In this document: positions 34,823 to 44,760 of the stretch, one piece after another | Layout: each line of letters opens with the position of its first letter | How positions within the stretch are numbered: position 1 is the first letter of the stretch | Source: Pseudomonas graminis | Lineage (GTDB): Bacteria; Pseudomonadota; Gammaproteobacteria; Pseudomonadales; Pseudomonadaceae | NCBI RefSeq assembly: GCF_002093745.1 | Contig: NZ_MTSB01000006.1 | Span: 124,001 to 188,000, forward strand | Length of the DNA: 64,000 bases | Direction of reading: 5' to 3' | The notes under the pieces: model-generated | What the model saw: the letters and a program-made list of their open reading frames with translations, nothing else | Told to the model about the DNA's origin: nothing | The model's database searches: none | Program-made: the position numbers and the translations under genes

Positions 34823-37120
34823 ATGGCGAATTCGAAACAAGGCACGCAGTTGAATATGGATTATCAGGAACTCCAGCAGCTAGAATCCGACCTTTGGGAG
34901 GCCGCTGATCAGCTACGGGCGAACTCCAAGCTCACCGCTAGCGAATACTCGATGCCCGTGTTGGGGCTGATTTTTCTACGGCATGCCACAACTCGTTTTT
35001 ATGCTTTGCTCGAAGAAGTGGAAAGTAGTATTCCGGCTCGGGCTGTTGGTCAGCTGCGTGAAGACCGCATCAAATTGGGTTTCCAGGGTAAAGCGGCAAT
35101 CTACCTGCCGGAAATCGCCCGCTACGAATACCTAGCTGGTTTGCCCGCCAGTGAAAACATCGCAGCAGCCATCCATGAAGCTATGCAGGCGATTGAAGAC
35201 AGTGTCACCGATCAGGACGGCAACAAGCTGCTGGCGGGTGCTCTGCCCAAAAACTATCACGGGCTAGAGCGCGACCTACTACCTGACCTGATCAAAATTT
35301 TTAACCGCCCTGCTCTGCAAAATACCAGTGGTGACGTGTTCGGGCGGATCTATGAATACTTCCTAAACGAGTTCGCCAAAAGCGGTGCTCAGGAAGGTGG
35401 TGAGTTTTTCACGCCACCAAGCTTGGTGCGGATGATCGTCAAAGTGATCGAGCCTGATCACGGCACCGTGCTTGATCCTGCATGTGGCTCGGCGGGCATG
35501 TTTGTGCAGACTGGCCACTTCATGGAGGACGTCCGCCACAAGCTTACCCATGATGCAGACATCACCTTCTACGGTCAGGAAAAGGCTGAGGTCAACAGCA
35601 AACTGGCTCGGTTGAACCTCGCGGTACACGGCCTGGAAGGTAAGATCCTGCTGGGTAATACCTTCTATGAAGACCAGCATCAGCTGGTTGGTGGGTGTGA
35701 CTTTGTCATGGCCAACCCACCATTCAATGTTGATGGTGTACAGGTTGCCAAGATCAAAAGTCAGGTTGGTACTCTCGAAGACAACCCACCCAAGCGTTTG
35801 CCTTTTGGTTTGCCTGGCACCGCAGGCAAGAGTAGAGGCAAGGACGCCACTGAAACTATTTCGAATGGCAACAGCCTGTGGATTCAGTATTTTTACAGCT
35901 ACCTAAATGCCACTGGCCGGGCCGGATTCGTCATGGCGGCCAGTGCCTCGGATGCAGGTAATAAAGATAGAGACATTCGCCAGCAACTGATTGAGACCGG
36001 CCATGTCGACGTGATGATGTCCATCGGGCCAAAGTTTTTCTATACCCGTAGTCTCCCCTGCACCCTGTGGTTTTATGACAAGAGTAAGCCGAAAGAGCGC
36101 TTGGACGGCGTGCTGATGATTGATGCTCGCAATGTCTACACCGTGGTCTCGGCGCGTTCCCATGTGTTCACTGAAGAACAGCTGAGCAACCTGTCGGCTA
36201 TTACGTGGCTATACCGTGGTCAGTCTGAACGTTTTGTTGAATTACTGGGGCACTACCAACAGCAGCTGGCTGGGCATCTGCAACAGTTGCCCGAGCGGAT
36301 TAATGCGGATAATCAGCAGATCAGCTTGTTAGACAAAGCACTAAGCGATCTTGCCGATGCGACCTTACAAGATACGGCTGTTGCCATTGCCCGTACTAAA
36401 TTGGGTGAAGGCCATGGGCTAACGGATGGGCTGTTGGCCAGCTTTCGCGATGAGTTGAAGCAGGTGCAGACGGAAAGCCATGTATGGCAACAGCTCATAG
36501 ATAAGGCGCTGGCTGGGGCTAAGTCGTTGCTGGTCGAGTTGTCTACCCCTGACAACTTAACCGCTCGCAAAACAGCGCAGGGCAAGGCGGATGAAGGCAA
36601 CGCCATCCTCAAGGCGGGCCTTGCCGCACTTGATACCCGTCACAAGGCTTGGCTGAAGCTGCTGGATATGGCGGACAAGCAACTGCGTAGCCGCCAATGG
36701 GCTTCTACGGGCTACATCTTTGCTTACGAAGTTTGCCGTGAGGTAAAAAAAGCCTTACACCACCGCGATGTGAAGAAACGGGAGAAACACACAGTGCGTG
36801 ACCTGGCGGTTGAGGCTTTCAAGCGCGCCGGTTACTTTATCGCTCAGGGGCACTGGCTACTGAGCCGTTTTCCAGATGGTGTTTATGTAGACGTGCCGGG
36901 TTTGTGCGCTGTGATCAGTCGCGCGGCCATCGCAGCCAACGATTATTCGCTAACACCTGGGCGCTACGTAGGAGTGGCGCTTGGCGTTGAAGATGATGAT
37001 GAAGGAGAGGCTTTCCGCGAGCGAATGAAGGAAGTCCACTCCGAGCTGGCGGAGCTGAACGATAAAGCAGCACAACTGGCCAATCGCATTCAGTTGGCTT
37101 TTTCGGAGCTTATTGAATGA
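34823..37120 (+). CDS. hsdM: Type I restriction-modification system, DNA methyltransferase subunit HsdM
   Basis: HsdM methylates adenine in the asymmetric target chosen by HsdS. The N-terminal helical HsdM domain (about residues 13-160) is followed by SAM motif I DPACGSAGM (218-226) and catalytic motif IV NPPF (298-301). At 765 aa it is longer than classical HsdM (about 500); the extra C-terminal 250 residues (about 480-765) are helical, with a coiled-coil-like end. The ATG at 34823 lacks a good ribosome site; Met12 (34856) is an alternative. The stop overlaps the hsdS start. Confidence 0.95.
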   Translation: MANSKQGTQLNMDYQELQQLESDLWEAADQLRANSKLTASEYSMPVLGLIFLRHATTRFYALLEEVESSIPARAVGQLREDRIKLGFQGKAAIYLPEIARYEYLAGLPASENIAAAIHEAMQAIEDSVTDQDGNKLLAGALPKNYHGLERDLLPDLIKIFNRPALQNTSGDVFGRIYEYFLNEFAKSGAQEGGEFFTPPSLVRMIVKVIEPDHGTVLDPACGSAGMFVQTGHFMEDVRHKLTHDADITFYGQEKAEVNSKLARLNLAVHGLEGKILLGNTFYEDQHQLVGGCDFVMANPPFNVDGVQVAKIKSQVGTLEDNPPKRLPFGLPGTAGKSRGKDATETISNGNSLWIQYFYSYLNATGRAGFVMAASASDAGNKDRDIRQQLIETGHVDVMMSIGPKFFYTRSLPCTLWFYDKSKPKERLDGVLMIDARNVYTVVSARSHVFTEEQLSNLSAITWLYRGQSERFVELLGHYQQQLAGHLQQLPERINADNQQISLLDKALSDLADATLQDTAVAIARTKLGEGHGLTDGLLASFRDELKQVQTESHVWQQLIDKALAGAKSLLVELSTPDNLTARKTAQGKADEGNAILKAGLAALDTRHKAWLKLLDMADKQLRSRQWASTGYIFAYEVCREVKKALHHRDVKKREKHTVRDLAVEAFKRAGYFIAQGHWLLSRFPDGVYVDVPGLCAVISRAAIAANDYSLTPGRYVGVALGVEDDDEGEAFRERMKEVHSELAELNDKAAQLANRIQLAFSELIE

Positions 37121-38331
37121 GTTGGCCTTTAAAACCACTCTCCGAGCTTTGTCTGTTAGGGGTCGATTGCGTTAACAAGACTGCGCCGGTGGTGGACTAC
37201 CCAACGCCTTATAAAATGATTAGAACCACCAACGTCAAGCAGGGGTTTATTGACGTAGACACTGTGCGGTATGTGACCGAAGAAACCTTTCAGTCTTGGA
37301 CAAGACGCTCGCAGCCACGATTTGGTGATGTGATTCTGACCCGCGAGGCACCCGTTGGTGAGGTAGGGCGGTGCACCTTTGATGAAAACCAGAATATCTT
37401 TCTTGGGCAAAGGCTTTTTCAATATCGACCAGATCCTGAGCTATTGGACTGGAACTATTTAGCCTATGTTCTACAAAGTCCCTTGGTGCAGAGCAAACTG
37501 CATGGCATGAGCTTCGGTGCAACGGTGGCTCACATCAAGGTAGGAGATGCCGAGAATCTGGAGATCCCTTGTCCTTCATTGGATGTACAGAAAAGCATCG
37601 GTTGCTTGCTTGCTACCTATGACGATCTGATAGAGGCCAATAGCCGTCGAATTTGCTTGCTCGAAGAGTCAGCCCGCCTGCTCTATCGGGAATGGTTCAT
37701 TAATCTGCGCTTCCCCGGTTACGAATTGGCTAGCTGGCAAGATGGCATTCCCGATGGATGGGATAGAAAACCTGTTTCCGAGCTTATAGAAATTAACCCT
37801 AAGACTCCGTTCGAAAGGGATCGAAGCTATCCATTCCTCCCGATGCAAGCTTTGTCTGAAAGCTCAATGATTATTAATGAGCCTGAAGAGCGTGTGATTG
37901 CAGGAGGTGCAAAATTTCAAAATCTAGATACGTTATTGGCGCGAATTACCCCTTGCTTGGAAAATGGGAAAACAGGATTTGTTCAGTTTCTTTCTGAAGA
38001 TTCCCCCGTTGGAAGCGGCTCTACCGAATTTATTGTGATGCGTTCAAAGGCAGTCAGCCCGTTTTGGGTTTACTGCCTCGCTAGGGATGATGGGTTTAGG
38101 GAACATGCGATTCGTAGCATGGCGGGGTCTGATGGGAGGCAGCGTGTGAATTCAAAGTGCTTTGATACTTATATGACGTGGCAACCACCGCTATTTGTCC
38201 TGAATGCTTTTGATCAGCTAATGCAGCCAGTTTTCGCACAGGTTGAGCTTCTGAATCGGCAGAATAAAGTGCTTAAAAATACCCGTGATGAGTTGTTACC
38301 CAGATTAATGTCAGGAGCAATCCAGGCCTAA
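37117..38331 (+). CDS. hsdS: Type I restriction-modification system, specificity subunit HsdS
   Basis: This 404-aa protein has two target-recognition domains (about residues 1-160 and 210-365) and two conserved helical spacers (DDLIEANSRRICLLEESARLLY and the C-terminal VELLNRQNKVLKN). Each domain reads one half of the bipartite DNA target, which cannot be predicted here. Its ATG overlaps the hsdM stop (ATGA). The second domain is AT-richer than the first, consistent with domain exchange. Confidence 0.95.
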   Translation: MSWPLKPLSELCLLGVDCVNKTAPVVDYPTPYKMIRTTNVKQGFIDVDTVRYVTEETFQSWTRRSQPRFGDVILTREAPVGEVGRCTFDENQNIFLGQRLFQYRPDPELLDWNYLAYVLQSPLVQSKLHGMSFGATVAHIKVGDAENLEIPCPSLDVQKSIGCLLATYDDLIEANSRRICLLEESARLLYREWFINLRFPGYELASWQDGIPDGWDRKPVSELIEINPKTPFERDRSYPFLPMQALSESSMIINEPEERVIAGGAKFQNLDTLLARITPCLENGKTGFVQFLSEDSPVGSGSTEFIVMRSKAVSPFWVYCLARDDGFREHAIRSMAGSDGRQRVNSKCFDTYMTWQPPLFVLNAFDQLMQPVFAQVELLNRQNKVLKNTRDELLPRLMSGAIQA

Positions 38332-38356
38332 GCCACCTGAACAGGGAGGATGCAAT

Positions 38357-41300
38357 ATGGCGAAGGCCAGTTATTCGGAAGACAAAAATATCCAGGAACC
38401 TGCCGCCAAACTGCTGGTTGAGGAATTGGGCTGGCGTTCGGTTTATGCCATGGACGAAGTCCTTGGATTGCCATCTGATCCAGACTCCACGCTGGGGCGT
38501 AAGGATCGCAGCGAAGTGGTGCTGGTTCGCGAGCTGGATAAGGCCTTGACCCGGCTCAACCCCAGGGTGCCGCCGATCAAACTGGCACAGGCGCGTGAAC
38601 TGCTGCTGGATGCCGACCTAACCAAGACCCTGCTGCAACACAACGAAGAAAAGTGGCGGATGCTGCGTGACGGTATCAGCCTCAAGGCACCCAGCGGTCG
38701 CCCCGAAGAAGACGTTCACGTCAAAGTCGTCGAGTTCGCTGAGGGTAAGCAGGATGACAATGACTTTTTGGTGGTGCGCGAGCTTTGGATCAAGAGTGGC
38801 CCCTACACCAAACGCTGTGATTTGGTTGGCTTCGTCAACGGCTTGCCTCTGGTGTTTATCGAGCTGAAACGTCACGACAAAGGGTTAAAAGCCGCGTTCG
38901 ACGAGAACTATATCGACTATCGAGGTCGCCCTGACGATAGCCACCCCGGCACCATTCCCCTGCTATTTTACTACAACGCCCTGGTGATTGTTTCTAACGG
39001 CCTGGATGCACGCTATGGCGGCATTACCAGCAGCTGGGATCACTTTTACCGCTGGAAGCGTTTGGCTGAGGAGGATGCCGATCCTGCCCCGAAACCGGAC
39101 ACTGCACCACTCAAGCCTATTTTGCCGATTCTGCTGCGCGGAATGTGTAGCAAAAACCGGCTTTTGGATATCGTTGAGAACTACACGCTGTTCGACCACA
39201 GTGAAGAGCACACCGCTAAGGTGATTGCTCGCAACCACCAATATCTTGGGGTTAATCGCGCTGTCGACAGTCTGCGCGAAGGCGGCCCTGCTGTTCTGGG
39301 AGGTAAGCTTGGGGTGTTCTGGCATACCCAAGGTAGCGGCAAGAGTTATTCGATGGTGTTTTTCTGCCAGAAGATTCACCGCAAGATTTCATCTGGCTAT
39401 ACCTTCGTGCTGCTCACTGACCGCAAGGAACTGGACAATCAGATTTTCAGCACCTTTGTAGGATGTGGCATTTCCACTAACAGCCGAGACAAGGCTGCCG
39501 GGGCTGAAGGGTTGGAGCGTCTGCTCAAAGACGAAAATCGCCGTTATGTGTTCAGCCTGATCCACAAGTTTCGCAAGCGCATAACTGAGCCATGGTCAGA
39601 ACGCGATGACATTATCGTGGTCTCCGACGAGGCCCACCGTACCCAGTACGGGCGATTGGCAACGCAAATGCGCATGGCATTGTCACGTGCCAAATTCATT
39701 GGTTTCACCGGCACACCGTTGATCGATGGGCATGAGAAAAGTGAAACCGAACGAGTCTTTGGCAGCTATGTCTCTGTCTATGATTTCCAGCGTGCCGTGG
39801 CTGATGGTGCCACCCTGCCCCTCTATTACGAGAGCCGGGGTGAAAAGCTGCACATTGTCGATGAGGCGCTGAACAGACGCATTGAAGATCGTATCGATCA
39901 GGCCCGCGCTGATGGTGACCTAACGGAAGAGCAGGAAGAAAAGCTATACCGCGAGCTGGCCCGTGATTACCCAGTGTTCACTTCGGATACCCATCTGAAT
40001 GACGTCGCCACTGATTTCGTAGAGCACTTCCATCAGCGTTGGCGGCTTATGGAGGCACCACCAAAGGCTGGTCAAGCTATCAAGTATGGTGGCAATGCCA
40101 AGGCGTTGCTGGTCTGCATCGACAAGGTCACCTGCGTGAAGATGGCCATCCGCATCAAGAGCAAGTGGGCCGAGAAGATCCAAGCGCTGGAGATCAAGCT
40201 GCTGGACGATCAGGCACCGTTCAATGCTAAGGGCAAGCCGTTCTCCGAGGGGTTACGTCGCGATGCTGCACTGATCGAGTGGATGAAGACGACGCAAATT
40301 CATCCAATATTCAGTTCCGATCAGAACGAGATCCAGGATTTCGGCCAAGAAGGCATCGAGGTTAAACCCTATCGTGAAGTTATCAGTAAGGGCATCGATA
40401 GCCGTGATATCGAGGAATGCTTTAGGAATGGTAAGCATCCGTTTCGCGTCGCCATCGTCTGTGCGATGTGGTTGACCGGTTTTGATGTGAAATCGCTGGC
40501 GACCCTATATCTCGATAAACCTATGAAGGGCCATACCCTGATGCAGGCTATCGCTCGGGTGAACCGCGTGGCAGCGCACAAGAAAAACGGCCTTATCATT
40601 GATTACAACGGCATGCTTAAAAGCCTGCGCAAGGCGCTGGCCGTCTACGGGCAAGGTGAGCAGGGTAACTCTGATGGTACTGACCCCTTGTTCGATGAGG
40701 AGCAAGCCCTCGTGGAGTACGCCGCAGCGATATTTAAAGTACAGGCCCACCTGACCAGCACAGGCTTTGAATTAGACGATCTGGTTAAGGCCCAAAATGG
40801 CGAAGAGCGCTGGCAGGCACTGCTGGATGCGCAGAACGCTCTTTCTGTTTCGGGTGAGACCAAGAAGACCTTCCAGGTACTTGCCGAGGATGTGGCTGAC
40901 CGTTATCGCGGGCTATTTCCACGTGATGAGCTGCGCCAGTATGAGCCCCAAGAAAGCGCTATCGCGGCCATCTACAACATGCTGCAAAAGCCTAAAGGCA
41001 AAGTTGATGTCAGCTCGATCATGCAAGAGCTGCGCGGGCTGGTGGATAACGCCCTTGAGGTTTCGTCATTCAACACGGTCAAAGACAAGCCGACTCAGCC
41101 CTACAACCTGTCTGGTATTAATTTTGAGCGACTACGTGCGGAGTTCGCCAAGTCGAGTCAACAGCAGGCAGTAATCCTGAGTTTGCAAGAGCGGATTCAG
41201 GCTCGTATCGAGATGATGTTGATGACCAACCCTACCCGTGTTGATTTGTATAAACGCTATGAGGAGATCATAGAGGAGTACAACCGCGACAAGGACAAAG

Positions 41301-41689
41301 TCGAGATTCAGAAAGTTTTTGATCAATTGCTCCAGGTGCATGATTCGCTGGATCAGGAAGAGCAACGCTTCATCCGTGAAGGCTTCTCGACCGAGAAAGA
41401 ACTCGCCATCTATGACCTGCTCGGCAAAGACAAATCAGCGCTGAGTAAAAGCGACATTGACAAGCTGAAGAAGGTCGCCATGAATCTTCTATCCGTCGTG
41501 GGCACTCGTCGGTCTGAAATGGGCAATCTTCGCGACAAAGCATCATCGCAGGCACAACTTAAAACTACGATCATCGACCATATGCTGAATGGCATGCCTG
41601 ATGAATTTTCGAATGAAGACATTGAGGCACGCGCTGAGGTTGTTTTCCGGTTTTTACAGCAGGGATCGTTAGGGCAGGCACTGCATTGA
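38357..41689 (+). CDS. hsdR: Type I restriction-modification system, endonuclease subunit HsdR
   Basis: This 1110-aa subunit translocates and cuts unmethylated DNA. The N-terminal nuclease is seen as D155 (RCDLVGF) and E169-L-K171 (FIELKR). The SF2 helicase motifs are TQGSGKS (325-331), DEAH (425-428) and FTGTPL. The C-terminal 250 residues are helical and probably bind the methylase core. It has GGGAGG upstream. Its TGA overlaps the TTG start of the next gene, tying that gene to the restriction operon. Confidence 0.96.
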   Translation: MAKASYSEDKNIQEPAAKLLVEELGWRSVYAMDEVLGLPSDPDSTLGRKDRSEVVLVRELDKALTRLNPRVPPIKLAQARELLLDADLTKTLLQHNEEKWRMLRDGISLKAPSGRPEEDVHVKVVEFAEGKQDDNDFLVVRELWIKSGPYTKRCDLVGFVNGLPLVFIELKRHDKGLKAAFDENYIDYRGRPDDSHPGTIPLLFYYNALVIVSNGLDARYGGITSSWDHFYRWKRLAEEDADPAPKPDTAPLKPILPILLRGMCSKNRLLDIVENYTLFDHSEEHTAKVIARNHQYLGVNRAVDSLREGGPAVLGGKLGVFWHTQGSGKSYSMVFFCQKIHRKISSGYTFVLLTDRKELDNQIFSTFVGCGISTNSRDKAAGAEGLERLLKDENRRYVFSLIHKFRKRITEPWSERDDIIVVSDEAHRTQYGRLATQMRMALSRAKFIGFTGTPLIDGHEKSETERVFGSYVSVYDFQRAVADGATLPLYYESRGEKLHIVDEALNRRIEDRIDQARADGDLTEEQEEKLYRELARDYPVFTSDTHLNDVATDFVEHFHQRWRLMEAPPKAGQAIKYGGNAKALLVCIDKVTCVKMAIRIKSKWAEKIQALEIKLLDDQAPFNAKGKPFSEGLRRDAALIEWMKTTQIHPIFSSDQNEIQDFGQEGIEVKPYREVISKGIDSRDIEECFRNGKHPFRVAIVCAMWLTGFDVKSLATLYLDKPMKGHTLMQAIARVNRVAAHKKNGLIIDYNGMLKSLRKALAVYGQGEQGNSDGTDPLFDEEQALVEYAAAIFKVQAHLTSTGFELDDLVKAQNGEERWQALLDAQNALSVSGETKKTFQVLAEDVADRYRGLFPRDELRQYEPQESAIAAIYNMLQKPKGKVDVSSIMQELRGLVDNALEVSSFNTVKDKPTQPYNLSGINFERLRAEFAKSSQQQAVILSLQERIQARIEMMLMTNPTRVDLYKRYEEIIEEYNRDKDKVEIQKVFDQLLQVHDSLDQEEQRFIREGFSTEKELAIYDLLGKDKSALSKSDIDKLKKVAMNLLSVVGTRRSEMGNLRDKASSQAQLKTTIIDHMLNGMPDEFSNEDIEARAEVVFRFLQQGSLGQALH

Positions 41690-42831
41690 TTGACCTAAAA
41701 CTTATTGCCGAGCGGCTTACGCAGGCCCGCAATCTACAGTCATTAGGCATGGCTGAGGTCAGCGCAGGCACAGGTATCAGTGTTGAGCATTTGAGTTTGA
41801 TTGAAGGCGGAAATACTCCTCCCTCGGGTGATGAGTTACTGATTCTTGCTAACTTCTACGTTAGAGACTTCAGAGATTTTATTGATCCGGCAAGGCCAGA
41901 GCCATTCAAAGAAACAAATATTCTCTATCGGAGATACGGAGATGCCTTTACGCCGGAAGATCGTCGAGCAATTCAAGAATTTTTGTTTTTGTGTGAGGTC
42001 GAAGCCACGCTAAAGAAAGAGCTTACTCACTCGTATACAGAGTTCCATTACCAGCCCAGGGGCAGTTTTTACAATGCTCATGGCGAAGACGCTGCGGCGG
42101 AATTGCGCCGTTTACTGGGGTACGGGCAACGTCAAATAAATCTCGATATTTACGATGATTTCCGAAAGATAGGGTTTCACATTTTCCGACGTAAGCTGGC
42201 AAATACTGATATTTCGGGGCTGTACATCGAGCACCCCATTGCAGGCCACTGCATCTTGGTCAATTACGAGGAAGACATCTATAGGCAGCGTTTTTCCGTC
42301 AGCCATGAGGCAGCGCACGCAATTTTTGATTCATCTGATGCAGCAAGTGTCTCCTATAAGCGAAGTAGCTCTAAGTATGACCACAAAGATTTGAAGGAAG
42401 TACGCGCTAATCGATTTGCTTCTTGTTATTTGATGCCGCCAGAGTTACTACCACATATAAGCCAGTGGAACGCCACTCTGGCTGTTGATTGGGCAAAAAA
42501 ACTGAAGGTCAGTACCGAGGCGCTGTCCTATGCTCTTCTTAAGGCAGAGCGTGTTGACGAAGAAACAGCAAAGATAATTCGTTCTGTTCGGGTTGCTATG
42601 TCAGATAAAGTCGATCCTGAGGCGCCAGAACATCTTTCGGAGCGACAATTGGAAAGACGCCTGGAACTGTTACAGCGCGGACTTTCTGACGTTTACGTTG
42701 GATTGTGCTTTGAGGCGCATCAGTGCGGCTTGATTTCTGCGGGCCGCTTGGCAGAGGTGCTACTGGCGGATCACAGGCAAGTTCGCGAGATATCTGAGTT
42801 GTATGGGAGGGCTATTACTCGTGAGCTTTGA
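41686..42831 (+). CDS. XRE/ImmA-IrrE-type HTH and zinc metallopeptidase
   Basis: This 381-aa protein has an N-terminal helix-turn-helix (about residues 5-45, GMAEVSAGTGISVEHLSLIE) and a central ImmA/IrrE metallopeptidase domain with H207-E208-x2-H211 (HEAAH) and a downstream Glu in LKEVRANRFA. Such proteins cleave repressors or antitoxins in response to stress signals. The likely start is a TTG at 41686 overlapping the hsdR stop; the next candidates are internal, so some N-terminal uncertainty remains. It is followed immediately by a PIN-like gene, so the pair resembles an antitoxin/protease-toxin arrangement attached to the restriction operon. Confidence 0.85.
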   Translation: MIDLKLIAERLTQARNLQSLGMAEVSAGTGISVEHLSLIEGGNTPPSGDELLILANFYVRDFRDFIDPARPEPFKETNILYRRYGDAFTPEDRRAIQEFLFLCEVEATLKKELTHSYTEFHYQPRGSFYNAHGEDAAAELRRLLGYGQRQINLDIYDDFRKIGFHIFRRKLANTDISGLYIEHPIAGHCILVNYEEDIYRQRFSVSHEAAHAIFDSSDAASVSYKRSSSKYDHKDLKEVRANRFASCYLMPPELLPHISQWNATLAVDWAKKLKVSTEALSYALLKAERVDEETAKIIRSVRVAMSDKVDPEAPEHLSERQLERRLELLQRGLSDVYVGLCFEAHQCGLISAGRLAEVLLADHRQVREISELYGRAITREL

Positions 42832-43432
42832 TCCAAGTCGTTTTTCCTCCACCTCAGTGGTCGATACTTGCTCTGTATGGAGCATGTTGTCTTCTAAGCG
42901 CCTGTTTCAAGCCGCAATTCTGGCTAAGCGCCATTTTTGCGTAACACCATCAGTGCTTTATGAATGCTTACAAAAGCCGAGATCGGCCATAACCGAGGAG
43001 CAAGCAGAGCTGATGAGCAGGTTGCGCCATGCTCAAAGCACCGGAGTGTTTCAGGTGCAGGCGTGTAGTCTTGAGGATCTTCTCACAGTATCAGCAGCTG
43101 CACCTGGTCGTTTAGGTTCTGGAGAGATGTCCTGCTTAGCAGTGGCGTACAGCATAAGAAGTATCGCTTTCATGACAGAGGAACGACTGGCCAAAAAGTA
43201 CGCCACAAAGAAACTAGGCCTCAATGTCGAGAGCACCCCGCGCCTATACGGCTATCTTCATTATCACCGGCACTTGGGGGACTCCGATCATACGAACGTC
43301 ATTGCGGAGCATGAGAATTTCGAGCGTAGGCCACTGACAGAGTTTTTTAATAAGGCATATGACGAAGCGATGAGATGCAGAATGATGGATCAGGTGGCCT
43401 CCATGGCTTCTGCCCCAAGCGTAACGCCCTGA
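42821..43432 (+). CDS. PIN-like domain protein, possible ribonuclease toxin
   Basis: I chose the GTG at 42821 (203 aa), which overlaps the previous stop and has GGGAGGG upstream. PIN-type acidic positions are visible: D in SVVDTCSVWSML near the N-terminus, E in YECLQKP, E in LGSGEMSCLAVAY and E/D in FMTEERLAKKYA. PIN nucleases of toxin-antitoxin modules cut tRNA or rRNA. Here the upstream HTH-metallopeptidase would be the regulator. The PIN assignment rests on motif pattern only and is moderately sure. Confidence 0.65.
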   Translation: MSFDPSRFSSTSVVDTCSVWSMLSSKRLFQAAILAKRHFCVTPSVLYECLQKPRSAITEEQAELMSRLRHAQSTGVFQVQACSLEDLLTVSAAAPGRLGSGEMSCLAVAYSIRSIAFMTEERLAKKYATKKLGLNVESTPRLYGYLHYHRHLGDSDHTNVIAEHENFERRPLTEFFNKAYDEAMRCRMMDQVASMASAPSVTP

Positions 43433-43455
43433 TTTCCAAAACCGTCCAACGGTCT

Positions 43456-43602
43456 TCAACGAACGCCAATACCGCACCGTTCGGGCCGAGACATGTCGGC
43501 AATCAGTTGCCCCCGCTCGTTGCTGTATAGCGTCAGAAACTCCCGCGCCGTGCCGGTCTCGACCAGGGCAGCAAAGGTCTCCGGTTCGATGGCTTTCCTC
43601 AT
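43456..43602 (-). CDS. Small hypothetical protein (48 aa)
   Basis: I support the shorter frame opening MRKAIEPETFAALVETG because AGGAG lies 7 nt upstream of the ATG at 43602; an 83-codon version from 43707 runs through a hairpin. Small proteins of this style (FxALVExG near the start) occur on plasmids and integrative elements, but no function is known. It is convergent with the PIN-like gene. Confidence 0.45.
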   Translation of the reverse strand: MRKAIEPETFAALVETGTAREFLTLYSNERGQLIADMSRPERCGIGVR

Positions 43603-43705
43603 CAGTCGCTCCTCTCGCTCCACCGTGACGCCATACCCTACCCTTCTGGTATAGCGCAGGTCGGGGTCTCGGTCGCCAGTGACCGTGCTGCGGTCGACCG
43701 TACCC

Positions 43706-43726
43706 ATCGCCCCCGTAGGGGGCGAT
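43706..43726. terminator. Hairpin between two small minus-strand genes
   Basis: ATCGCCCCC, a 3-nt loop and GGGGGCGAT form a perfect 9-bp stem followed by TTTAA. It lies between the 265-aa zinc-ribbon gene and the 48-aa gene and may end transcription of the former. Confidence 0.5.
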
Positions 43727-43769
43727 TTAACGTAACTGCCAATTATGTGCAGCGCTAATCGTAGAGAGC

Positions 43770-44567
43770 TTAGGAATGGCCCTGTCGTTCCTGAGCCTTA
43801 CAAAAGGCTAACGCCATGGCCGTGGTCGCTGGCGCGCGTTCAGTCGATTTCTTCGGTTCACGCTGGACGTTGGGCCGTCGTGGATTGGACGGCTTATTCA
43901 ACGATGCCGTTCGCTTATCTGTAGGTGTGGGTTTCGCCGACCCAACCGATGTACTTCGGCCTTCTCTCGCTTGGGCAAGCAGAGCGTACACGTCGAGGGT
44001 GATCGGAGATCCCTGCGTGAGAAGGATCGACAACTGAAAGTGGCCGTCGCCTAGGGTTTTAATCTGCGCTAGGTTGTGCTCGGACAGCGCCTGATGGTGT
44101 TGATGGTGTGTCACGAGCCGCCTTAGATAGAGGGACAGGTGCTGCCCCTGACGGACTCCGGTCAGCTTAAGGTAGTCTTTGTCGATGCCCACGACCGCTT
44201 CGATAATGAACGGTTGCCATCCGGCACGCTGCCAGGCGTAAACGGTTGACTGACCTGTCATCCTCGATGAGTGAGGAGCTTTCGCTGGAGGGGTGATAGT
44301 GTCGGTGCAGGGGTGTTTTGGCCAGGGAGGGCCCAACTCGTCGAAGAAAACTCGGCCATCACTGGGCGATTGATAAAAGAACACTGCAGTCCCGCACACC
44401 GGGCAGCAGGCGTTGGGATTGACGTAACTGTGATAGGTATTGGTAAGCGAAATTAACCAGCCGCCGTGAGTCGCTGGCGCGCTATGGGCATTAGTGGATC
44501 GTCCTGGGTGTCCATCACCGCCCCAGCCGCAGCTGCAGTTTTTGGGGTGATTCCATGCATTACACAT
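43770..44567 (-). CDS. Zinc-ribbon hypothetical protein
   Basis: This 265-aa protein of unknown function has an N-terminal Cys/His cluster (CNAWNHPKNCSCGWGG) and a CPVCGTAVFFYQSPSDGRV zinc-ribbon half followed by FDELGPPWPKHPCTD, a block I recognise from uncharacterised proteins in accessory regions. The middle has a mixed alpha/beta part, and the C-terminal 60 residues are basic and Pro-rich, so nucleic-acid binding is possible. It lies alone between the restriction cluster and the protease cluster. No catalytic motif is visible. Confidence 0.75.
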   Translation of the reverse strand: MCNAWNHPKNCSCGWGGDGHPGRSTNAHSAPATHGGWLISLTNTYHSYVNPNACCPVCGTAVFFYQSPSDGRVFFDELGPPWPKHPCTDTITPPAKAPHSSRMTGQSTVYAWQRAGWQPFIIEAVVGIDKDYLKLTGVRQGQHLSLYLRRLVTHHQHHQALSEHNLAQIKTLGDGHFQLSILLTQGSPITLDVYALLAQAREGRSTSVGSAKPTPTDKRTASLNKPSNPRRPNVQREPKKSTERAPATTAMALAFCKAQERQGHS

Positions 44568-44760
44568 GAGTACCTCCTTTTGATTGCCGGCGATTTTCTC
44601 ATCTCTCAGTCTTTGGCTGTTCTATGTCCTGACGTGACCAGCTCGTTGGGGGCTCCACACACGCTGTAATCCTAATGGCGTATTGATATCTCAGGGTGAC
44701 CCCAGTACGATCTCTTAGAAATCGATACGAAAGAAATCAATCGCAAAGGAACGCTTGGAA

